Of a stretch of 64,000 bases of DNA, positions 14,501 through 26,087 are shown piece by piece. This stretch comes from Albula goreensis (Eukaryota > Chordata > Actinopteri > Albuliformes > Albulidae). The notes below the pieces were generated by a model. That model had not been told where the DNA came from. It did not search any database and saw nothing but the letters and a program-made list of their open reading frames with translations. The stretch's first letter is position 1. The number at the start of each line of letters is the position of its first letter. The stretch covers positions 12,587,063-12,651,062 of the forward strand of contig CM040755.1 of the NCBI GenBank assembly GCA_022829145.1, written 5' to 3'. The translations under genes were made by a program, and so were the position numbers.

Positions 14501-17500
14501 CATTGGGAGAGGTTGAGAGGGGAGAGGCTCATATTGTAGAAAATCACAAACTGAAATGGACTAAGCACAGAGGTAATTTTTAAACTTGTGTCTGAACGCC
14601 CACTTGATAATTGTTTGTCAGGATGATAAATCACTGCTCTGACCACACAGCAAGGCTTTCCAGTTCTCACAAATTTTTATTTTTCTCTTGTCAAAACTTT
14701 TGCGTTTTTACTTAATATTATATTGTGAATTTTTCTATGTAACAAGTTTGACTGAAAGATTGCATCTGTCTGAACAAAGCCTACATCCAGCCAAATAAAA
14801 AACCTGAGTTTACCTTTAAGAGTAAGTCTTTAAGAACATTGCCACATATTTTAAAACAGAACTGTTGAATATGTATATTTATTCAAAAAAGGGGTGAGAA
14901 TATATGGTGAGAAAGATAGAATGTGAACTACAAAGTGAAAAGCAAGATGTTTTTTATCTCCATGGCCACTTTCCACAGTGCATCAGTTTTAGTGGTCAAT
15001 GTGCAAATCTTACCTGTCCATCAGGTGAGGAGATGGGGAGCCCGAGCACTGTGGTGATGTGTGAGTGCAGCTGGAGGGCTCCATTTTGCCATTGTTGTCT
15101 TTGCCCAGGTCTGTTTCCCCTTGGCTGCTGTCAAGAAATCAGACAGGTAAACTTCAATGCAAAATCAGGAAAGTAACTCAGTGCCCCTTTCTGCTACTAC
15201 TCCTGTGGGTAAGTAGTGGTGAAATGCCATTGCTGAAGATTAGAACAATATCATTTTGGCTGCATGCCAAAATTAGGCAATTCTTAGGGTACGTTGTGAC
15301 CCATGTTTATTGGCTGCACTTAAGTCTCAGCGCTCCTGAAGCTCGTCTAACAAGATCGGGAAGATGAATAAATGAATGAAGAGGTGCCGTGAAGGAAAAG
15401 CTGGAAAGCAATCTGCCGAGTTTGAAACAGCTGACCCCATTCACCTCTTCATTCATCACCATGTCAGCTCCTAGTGTGAGCGGCTGCTACCCTGCTACCT
15501 GAGCAGCTCCTCTGAAATGTAGGACATGGACGTCATGGAATTCATGTATTCATTCCAATCTGGGAATGCAAATGAACCCTGTCTTCCGCTTGACCGAAGG
15601 AACCACCTCAAGTAGCAGAAGAGGGAACACTGTGTGAGCCGGTGTCTCTCAAAAAAGAGCTTACTGGAAAACACCAGAGAATAAATCTGGAGAAAAACCT
15701 TAGACTTGTTAGGGGATTTCACTAAGCACCAGGACACAGCAGCTAAAATATGTCTGTAAATACTGGATAATATTGCTTATAATTACGTAAACTGGACAGA
15801 TCTGTTTCAGAATTAAACGAATCGATAATTTCAGATTAAATATACATTTGTTTCTTCCAATGTCACTGTCTTGTACATCCAAATGAACAGCAGTGAATAA
15901 AATAGCATAGTAAATGATTATAGCATACTGTACAGAAAAGTTCACAAACAGCTAAATAATTTCCAAATAATATATTGGCCACTGAAATACTTAAAAAGTA
16001 ATCTGAGAAAAGATTTAGACATATATTTGTCAAATCACAGGAGGAGACAATTCATAAAATAAAATGTGTACTCTGCACAATGTACAGAAGAAAGGCTAAA
16101 AAAGCAAGCCTAACAAAGATCATCCATTACATATGGTTAATGCTGTTTATCAAAATCAGATGTTAACTGTGTTAAAGTCATGAGTTTTAATGCTAAGGAA
16201 ATAAGAAGCCTTCATATGAAATCAACATGGCCTCAGCTTACATTACGTATAGATGATTTTGCCTGATTGTGTGCAGGTTTTTCTGGCAGTACGGCGTCTC
16301 TGAATTCTGACTTTACCGTGGCATGGACTCAGTGATGCCTTACTACAAAAACCTGTTTGGATTTTGCTCACCGGTTGCATCAGTGATATCAGAGAAAAGC
16401 AAAAATGCTGGAGTTCTGGAAGCAGAATAGGTTGAGTCTGTATTGAGCTGAAATGCAGCAATCAGCCGCTGATTGGCTGGCCCTATTTGAACCTCAGACT
16501 GGAGCTGCCTTGTGGGGAAATCTGTCAAGTGTGGCTATGAAATAAATCATTTCTGAGTTCCTTGGACAACCTTTACTTGCACCAGTGTGCGAAATGGAAA
16601 CAGAAAAGATGTTCGCTGACAATATGGCAAACAGAGAACAGACAAATGTACACAACAGTTCATCCTATGAGCTCATGTTAGTGGGTACAATTAAGTCATA
16701 TTTTAGGTTGCTACCATAATTATGTTTTGCCATCCATAGTTTACTCTATTTTACATTTGATTATGGCATGGCTTCTAATTTATTCTACTGCAATAGCAAT
16801 ATCTTCTCTCGTACTAACCCAATGACTTGAGTATCCATCAAACAGATTAGCCCTTACAAGTGTTTCACTAGGGGAAGGTAGTGACATCCCATCAGAGCTG
16901 TACCACTTATAAAAATGCGACATAATCCCTGCTGACGATGTAGATATGCACTCTGACAGCAAGCCTGCAACATGGTTCCTCTCACGCACCAGCTACATTT
17001 GGAGTATTTAGCTGGGTTCGTTTTAAAACTAAGCTGAGCTCACTCGCCTCATTTCTGTTTCCTGAAGTCAGAGCACTTGTGTTTTCCCTCAAGAGGCCTG
17101 GCAGCATTTGTGTGCCACATCCTCCGCCAAGCAGGAGCACACCTCCTGTGCTTCATGCATGCCAGGGAAGAAAGCACTTCTGTTTGAGAGGCACTCCTGC
17201 TACAGCCCCAGACGCAAACACAACGCATCAGAAATAATTACCTGCACTGGGACACAAGGTATATGTTTCCCCCAGTGCCCCACACCACTTCCTTACATGT
17301 ACAAAGTACTGTATATGCTCAATTATTGTGCCATGTGGGATTAGTTCATTTTTGTAACGTGACCTCCAACAGTAAAAAATGAGCATTGCTCTGGTAAAAC
17401 CTGCCCCAGCCAGAGCTCTATCAATCATACCATTGTGCTGTCTGAGGAACACTGAGAAGCAAGGGTTTTTCAACAACTTTATCCCCCAGCAAGCAATTTC

Positions 17501-20500
17501 TGTTGGCTGTCTGGAAGGGTCTGAGGTGCTCCGCTTCAGTGCACTTCTCACAGCCACATGCACGCGGTGACGAATGAGAGGACTGATTATTTAAATGCGA
17601 GTCCTGCAAACGGGGAGGGCGAGGGGCAATGGGGGGTTGTTTGAGGGTGGGGGTCTATGCGGTTGGCAGAGCATCAGTTTGTGATGCCTGGACACATTTT
17701 CATAGTGTGGCACAAATTACACAGGGACATCCTATGCCTCCAAAAATTTCACTGTTTCTTGGAAAAATACCAACGTGACGCACTACATTTCAGGAAGGCT
17801 GCACGAACAGGAGCCAGGGAAAAATGGCGAGTCCCTCTGGGGCCGAAATAGTTGCATTCTTTCCAATCCCAACGCTGCCAGGGAAAACAAACACGTGTGG
17901 CCTCCTCTGAATTACTATTCTTTTCGGCATGCTTTGATCTCAAAACTTCCTTCTTCGGTTTTCTGAGGGGACTGGGCAAACCCAGAAGTGGAACCCAGAT
18001 GTCCTTAAGCTGCTTTGTGAGAAGCTGGGGCTTTTGTACATATATTTGCTGAGGGCGTGGTCACCCTTTCACCTTCATTTCCACAACAAGTGCATGAAGT
18101 GATCCTGGCTCACCCCTGGACTCCAAGACGGAACACTGTCACAGCAGGAGTCAACTCTGTGCTGCTTCAAAGGCGGCGGCAGCTGCAGCCGAGACCAAAT
18201 CCAACACAGGTTCCTGTCCCCGCGCTCCGCCACATTTGATCAGCGCTGTCGGCGCAGCAGCCTCATACAGCGAATATAACAGCGCCCAGGCTTTTGATGT
18301 GCCGGCGCTGGAAGATAAAAGCGCATTTATTTTAAGAAGACAGCGCGATGCGGCCCGTTCGGGATGCAATTCACTTGCCGTGTGTGTACATTTACCTGCA
18401 TTGGGGTGGGGGTATGAAGCGCCGTTTTGTTCAGATTTAAATCTGTGAGGCATTTTGGAGGGTGGGGAGGCAGGCATACCTGGCATCAATGTCTGTGTCA
18501 GAGAGTCTCGGAGTAAATGGCTCCCTGAGGCTGTGCTCTGCTTGTCCTGCAGCAGTGACCGTTGAATCACTGGGGTCACCCAGGTCACCTCTGTCCCGCT
18601 GTTCAGATGGAATTTCCTCTACCACTGTAGGTAACAAGTAGAGCAGCGGTGAGGAGCTATAACATCTTAATGCCTTAATTGCACTCCCACAAAAACCAAG
18701 GCAACCGAGTGAAGACGTCAGCCCACATAACAACAAAAGGATTATAATTACTTTTTTTAACACGATGACTTGATGCAGTCTCCTCATTTTTCGAGAGCAG
18801 CCTTAAAACAATACTTATCAAATTATGCCATTATCAGATTATGTTATCTAATCTTCCCCCTGCTATATGACTGCTCAGCTAACACCATGTCTTCGATCAG
18901 TTCAAGGACGATACACATGACTACACACATGAAACATGGGGCTGCTCCAGGCTGTAGATGCCTATACTCTGGCTGCAAACACATTAGGAAAGAGGATGGC
19001 TACTTTCCTTATTGCATCTCACTCTGCTGCATAAGATCCAGCATAAGAAATCACTGATGGAACCCTGGGAAGAACTGCCAACTGTACAGGAAATCCTGAA
19101 CTCAGAATCCAATCACACTTTCAACCCCCATCCCAAACCCCAGTTTCACTGTAACCTTTATACAAAATGTATTCAGAACTGCAGCCTTATGTTTAATGTA
19201 TGTGGTAATATTTGGCACATCCATTTCACTACCACAGAAGTGCACAAATCAAAAAGGATGCATTCAATCACAGGTGAAGGCGAACATGCAACGGTGCTTG
19301 CATTTTGCATGTATTTTCTGAAACCTGCAAGGCTTCAGAAAATACAGGCATATGGCCTCGCTCATAAGCGGGGCACAATTCAAACATGATACTCACTGTT
19401 TACTTGGATTTTTGGGCTTTGTAAACTCAATTCACTGATTTTGTTGTTTAACTTAAATGCCATACCAATCAGAGCAGACAACATTATCAGTAATGCTTCC
19501 AAAAATGTGTGCCCTCATTTGTGCATGAAAAACCAGGTGAAATCCCGAGTGATTGTTATTAGAGAACTGAATCTTGTATCTTTCTCGTCTTTACTGCTTC
19601 AGCAGTGATAGTGAGATGGCTTAAATTCAAGTCTGTGAGGAAGTGGCTCTGCCAGCTAAGGCCCATGGGATTGGTTCCTGCGAGGATTCCACTCTAGCTC
19701 CCAGTCCCCACAGTGTCGCGGAGCATCAGCTGCCACGCTGCCGCAGGGCCAGGAGAATACCTTGGCCTCGAATCCGGGAAGCTCAGGTCAGCCCTCCTCT
19801 GGGAGAAAACCAACCATCTAACATTCACCCTCACTACGCTCACCTGACAGCTGTGAGTACTGCCTTCCAGCAGAAACACACTGCAACAAAGATCAGCTCA
19901 TATATTTTTAAATAATTTATATATTTTTTTCTTACTGTAACAACAGAAAAGAACATACATCTGATGCAGTGTCGAGTGGGCAATAACTACATCTTCTATA
20001 TTTAATAAGTCACAATGATTGCCTAGACATTTGAGATGGGTTGATTCATATAGTATGTTCACATTAAAAATATCACTGTATACATTATGAATGGAGTATA
20101 AAATAGGGCCTTGGACATTTTCTGGGAAACATCTTGGAACACTATTGGTTATGCCTACATTTCCCCACTCATTCCCCATGTAGAAATAGCATGAGCAAGA
20201 TGTGGAAAAACACCAAGCTTTCAATGACGCTTACATGGCACAACAGAGACATCTACTGGAGAAAGAGAGACATGTTTAAATGGCAGACCTCAAAACACAT
20301 CGGCATGAATTTTGAGGGAAAACCAAGAGTAAATGAAAAATCCTCTTATTTTGCCTGTTGAGACATGCATTTGACACAAGCTTTACTCATTTAATATTTT
20401 ACCTAACTTTGACACAGGATACAAGTAATTGTTTACTTTTTTGCAGTTTGGTGAGCTGATTTTTGTGATTGCTTAACATTCCATGAAATAAACTATCATA

Positions 20501-23500
20501 CTAGTATGATTGCTTACTGAACCAAGCCAAAGAATATCTTGCATGTTTCCATATCTGTACCTATCAACATCAAGAATTAACACTGTAGCTGGGGGTCTTT
20601 ACGCTCTCGGTTGACTTCAACATTAAGGTATAGTCCACTTTGCTCGCAAATTAAGTGTAATATGAACTGCCACTTTGAACCATTTTAATGGTCATCATGT
20701 CATCAAGTTAAAAATCTATACGGTATGTTGTCGGCGTGGTGTATACTCACAGTACATAGACAAGCCCACCATGCCCTTTTTAGGGAAGTGAATGGTGCTC
20801 TGGGTGCGATGTTCCCCCTCTCTGTAAAACTAAACAAAGCAAACCATACCTGAAACCAATATATAGATTAAGAAAAATAAAATATATAGAATATATATGT
20901 AGAATATATAATTATGTATTTCTTAATTTAGTTGTATGTGTAACTCCTAATTCAAATTTACTCCATACAGTAGAACATTCTGGATGATTATCAAAACATG
21001 CTGAAAGTGAAAATGAGGCTTGACAGTAGACAGATGCTGAATACTGAATACTGTTATGGACTGCCAAGAGACAAAAAATGAAATTTCATGCCAGGGCCAT
21101 GCCAATGGTACCCACCACCTGAGGCAGGCTTTCCACCAAGCTCAAAACCTCATCTTCTGGGATTTCTAAAAGGGAATGTAAGATCAGATGAGAAGGTTGT
21201 TTCTCTTGCCGATGCAAAATTCAGATAATGCTTCGCCCAAGCGCAGCTGCAAATTTTTCAAAATCTTCCAACTTCCCAAAACTCACTTCTGGTATACACA
21301 GCATGCAATATGCACACCTGTACATGAAGAGCACTGGCTGTCTTCTACATTATATCAGGCTTCAGTTCACAAATCTATAAAGATTCCTTACTAATTATTG
21401 GTGAACGTATACACCTGCATACCACTATGGCACCATTGCAGAAAGCAGGACTATACTTTATGAAAGGGTAAAGGCATACACTGGAGTACCTGTTGGTAGT
21501 TCATAATACATATCTAACATGATTTGGTGGTGAGTTGGTCTGTCATCATCACTGTGCAAAGACCACCACTGCCCTGGCCCTTCCTGGAAATTAAGAGTTT
21601 GGAAAAAAGATTACAATGGACACAATGAATTAAAATGGTAAAGGAGATTTTTCAAGTAATAAAGTCAACAAAATGGCTGAATTTCAAACTGTAGGGAAAT
21701 ACAGAATCTTTACAGGACTTTCAGCACCTGTGTCCCTAGCTCGATGCTGCATATTGGGATCCGAACAGAGCCCAGAAGCAAGTCCCACATCAGTCCTTTG
21801 TCCCATACCTCTACAAAGACAGCTCTTTCCAGGTCATTGATCTCACTGTAAATGGACAGAAAAAGGTACTTTTTTCACTGTGACACCAGAAAGGTACAGC
21901 ACTTTAAATCAGTTTCATGGTTATACTCTAATCTAATTTGAATGGTTCTGTGGAACTAGCATCTTATTAAATCTCCTCCATGTTTGTCCTCATTTTTTAA
22001 TCATAAACAGTGCCACTTGCATTATTTTTGTGCCAATGACTTCCTTAGCAAGAAAAAAACTGCAGCCAAAACCTATGAGCCACTGGTTTATTTTCCACAC
22101 TACACTACTAAAAAGAGCATGCTATTACACGAACATACAGTATATGTATGAAATGTATGCAATAATATCTGCTATTTTTAACACTCATTTAACAACTGAA
22201 AGGAGGATTATACTTACAATGCGTAGTTCTGTTCCCATGATGGCTGATTGCTTCTCATTGATATTGTGGTAGCTTTCAAATTCCTGACTTGTATTGTTAC
22301 ATAGGCATTGAATTTATCTAAGGGGAAAAAACAAACTCATGCATATTTTAAAGATATCAGATGTTAATACCATGGCATTTCATTTGATCTCACATGCAAA
22401 TTCTGCATATCTACTTTTTTAACTGCCTACAACATATTTAGATTTTCATTATTGTATGCTTTTGACTATTCAGACAAGAAAACAATCTGGATGTAAGCTG
22501 ATTAAATAGGACCACATCTCTCTATCTCATCCTGAGGCTTTTCCAGTGCTTCTTTTCTCACATTATACTTATATAGTTTTCCCTTTTTTGTTTTAAGTGA
22601 CAGTCTCTTTAAAAAAATGTCCTGTATGCTCATGTTATGGCTATTGCTGTACTATAAGAGCTGCCAGCCCTCCTGGTTTGGCCATGAGTCTTGCAGAATC
22701 ACCATCGATCTCCTAGTGACAACAAAGCGGTCTTGAAATCTTTGACAAAATACCGGGTACATAAAGAATGAATGCACATATCGCATACCAATTTTAACTC
22801 TGTTGTTGCTATGTGGCTCTATACTATTTTTCCAAAAATGTGTATTAGTAATTTAGAAGGGAGACTTTTTCATGACTAGCCAAAAAACATGCACATTTAT
22901 GGACACATTTACCAAATAATTTGTACTTATAGTAGTTTGTAATACTTTTGGCAAAGTGCAAGAGAACACCAACAAGACAACACAAAGTATCTAAGAAATT
23001 ACATGAATTAATGTGATCATATACTACCAAATGAGTTGAAGGCTTAAACAGCTCATATAGCCCATTGCCCTTGTATCACCATGTATGGAAAACATCAATA
23101 TACTGAGGTATGGCACATTCACTTGAACTGATAATGAAATGATTCATGACCCTCTCTGTAAGATTGTGACACTGTATTGATCTACCTGCTATTTATACCC
23201 TCCCTAAGTATTATGATTGCATGGCTACATTGATGTAATTGATTGATTTCTCAGAGATGGAGAATTAATTAGTTGATGAAAACACATGTTTAAGCATTAG
23301 CCATACAGCAGGGCCAGTTTGCTATATTTTCACCATATGATTGTCAATCTATGCTTCAGTCATGATTTTACATACAGTATACCACAAGCATATTGTTACA
23401 AAGCAGCAACTGAGAGTAGACTTCTGCCAAGCATATTCAGTATATCTTCATGTTTATCATCATAGCACCTTATCCATTTTTTTATTTTTACCATTACTAC

Positions 23501-26052
23501 CACACTGCTTTTGCATGGGCCAGAAGATGGGTTACTCACAACTGTAGAGACTGTTTAGAAGGTTGGGAAATCCTATGTACCAGGAGTAGATCGGCCAGAT
23601 AACTGGCTATCAGAATTGCTGCAGGACTGGACATGATCCTTTTGATATTGTGAGACATTAAAAATGGAGAAAACCTGCCACTCAGTCTCTTTTCCTTGTA
23701 GGGGCCCTTGGGAGAGCAAAGCAATGAGAATGCTTGGCAGTGCAGTTGTCCTTTAGGGAACTGTGGTTACATGAGCAACCCATCGATCTCTTTCACCAAG
23801 GGAAGGGCTGCCAGGGGGCTGGGAATGGTCTTAACAGGCTTTCACACAGGAGGATGGCATGGTAACACTGCTGTGAGGGCAGTGTGCAGGTGTGAGCTAG
23901 ATAACCTCTCAGGCTCACAGAGAGCGAAACACACAAATGTATGTGCTCCTTGATACACATGCCAATTAGATAAATTGATATAAACCATCAATAGGGCCCA
24001 TATATGTACCTCAAGAGACATTGTATCTATGTCAAACCTTATGTATAAGGCATTTCTGCCAGTGCAATGTATCATGCCTATCTCAGAAACCATTAGATAA
24101 CCAGTACCAGCAAGTGACCCATCATACCATCAGGATTAATGAGACAATGCTTGTGATGCTTTTATAAGGGAATGCATAGATGCAGTAAGGGATCATGAAG
24201 TGCCTGCACTGCTCAGGTCAGGGCTGGGTGGTGATGTGAAAATATGCATTTTATAGATTCACATGGTAAACTAATCCAGCTGAATATGTAACAAAATCTG
24301 CATAAGCTCCTGCATTTTAAGTAAGCTGTGCTGAGAAGCTTGTGCACAAATCAAGACACGGGTGCGCAGATCTCAGCGCAACACAGAGGGAAGGATATAA
24401 CTCATGTCAGCCACAGGCTTCAGCTGCACAGTCAATTTCCACTGTTGCATCTTTGTCCATAGGAACGCTGGAAAATTCCATTATGTGTGTGATGAGCAGG
24501 CCCAATGACGCTGTAGCACAAGCACATTGGTCCCCAGTGAGACATGCCCTCTTGTAAATCTCTGCAGCACATTTGTACTGTGTGGGAATGAGGCTTCTTC
24601 AGACAGCCCAAAGAGGGAACAAGGTCCTGTTATCAGTGGATCGATGCACAAGTGACGATGTATAGCCACTCTCAATTGTTCCAGCCACATTCATGGACTC
24701 ACCTACACCTTTTGTGGGAGGCTGGAACTCACATGAGGCTATTCCAGGCTGCAATGATCTTTGCAGCAACCACTGGTATGCAATAAAGAGGAGGGAATAG
24801 TGGAATGTGGCCTGTGACCTGACTGAACTGAATTCTGTGGTTCAGTGGCACAGGTGGGTTCTACTACAGAGTCCTCAGGTGTTTGCTTGTGCTTTCTATA
24901 ATAATATGTCCTCCCGTGTGAAATTCAATGCAAGGACTACTTGGCTCAATGCATGGAGCTAGCAAAGAGGTTAGTCTCGACTCTACCCAGGTACCTTGGA
25001 AATAGAACTCCAGCTCATAGTAGTTGCAGTTAATGACATGACAACCTACACATCTTTGGGGGTATGAAATTTTAGATGTCCACTGTCTTGGGTACCATAA
25101 TATGGAACTCGTCCATTACCATTTCATATGAGATACCAAATTAGTCTACTTAACAAATAGGAGCATTGTAGACATCTCCTGTACAGCAAATTCAGACATT
25201 TGAATTTGCTGTACAGGAGATTCAAATGTCTGAATTCACAAGACTACAAGACTATTCACAAGACATGTGAATTTTTTTATTTGGTGAAACATCATAGTCA
25301 TTGCCCTCATCTTTTGAAGTCTGGGTCACTGAGTACCTCCAGGGTGGATGTGGTGGCCAAGTGACCCTAAAGGTGGAGGTCTGTCAGAGGAAGAAGCACT
25401 AAACAGGGAAGGGCGACCACAGACGCCAGAGGCATGCTTCAAGCGGTTCTCCTGTGAGCGCTGCTGGAAGTTGGCAGAAGCGTCACCTGAATTATACCAT
25501 GCGAGCGCATCCTTAGTGTGCCGGGGGCCAAGCCATAACACCCAAGCAAGGTGTGACCTTCTGGAGGCAGATTTATTATTCAGAACAAGGAAGTGCTGCT
25601 GCATCGATCAGTGCAGTTATAAGAATACAGGGGCAGAAGAACCCTTGGTGAGTAGCCTGACCTCTCAGCAGGATGCCAGGTCTTCACAAAAATGTCAGTA
25701 TGAAAGGCAGCATTAATGCCCCCCCAAGGGAACAGTAGCTGTACCTTACGCTAAGTATTTAAGATCTCATCCAAATAAATAGGCTTACTCACAAAATGCA
25801 GGCACAATAATGACAGAGGGTGACTAAATGGAAAGGTAGCACCTGTCATTTGCTCAGTAACTTTACAAACAGGAAGGCTAGGTCACATGTGTAATATGTG
25901 AACACACATCCAGGCATGTGGGAAATCATATTAGGAGGAAGTCAGAAAATTGATGTTTACAGTTGAGCCATTACAAACTTTTACTGGCATGTTAATTTTC
26001 AGACTTGGATCATTATTTAAGCACCATTTCCAAACTACAAGATGCTATGTGG

Positions 26053-26087
<35 letters not shown>

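Noticed and set aside
16371-16423. Small splice-bounded segment in the intron between exons 9 and 8
   Set aside because: Including it would break the phase match between exons 8 and 9.
19630-19870. GC-rich block suspected to be a second tRNA-derived SINE
   Set aside because: No A or B box and no SINE tail could be found.
23536-25716. GC-richer intron segment suspected to be a decayed retroelement
   Set aside because: No reverse transcriptase, protease, integrase or terminal repeat signal could be read, so no family is named.
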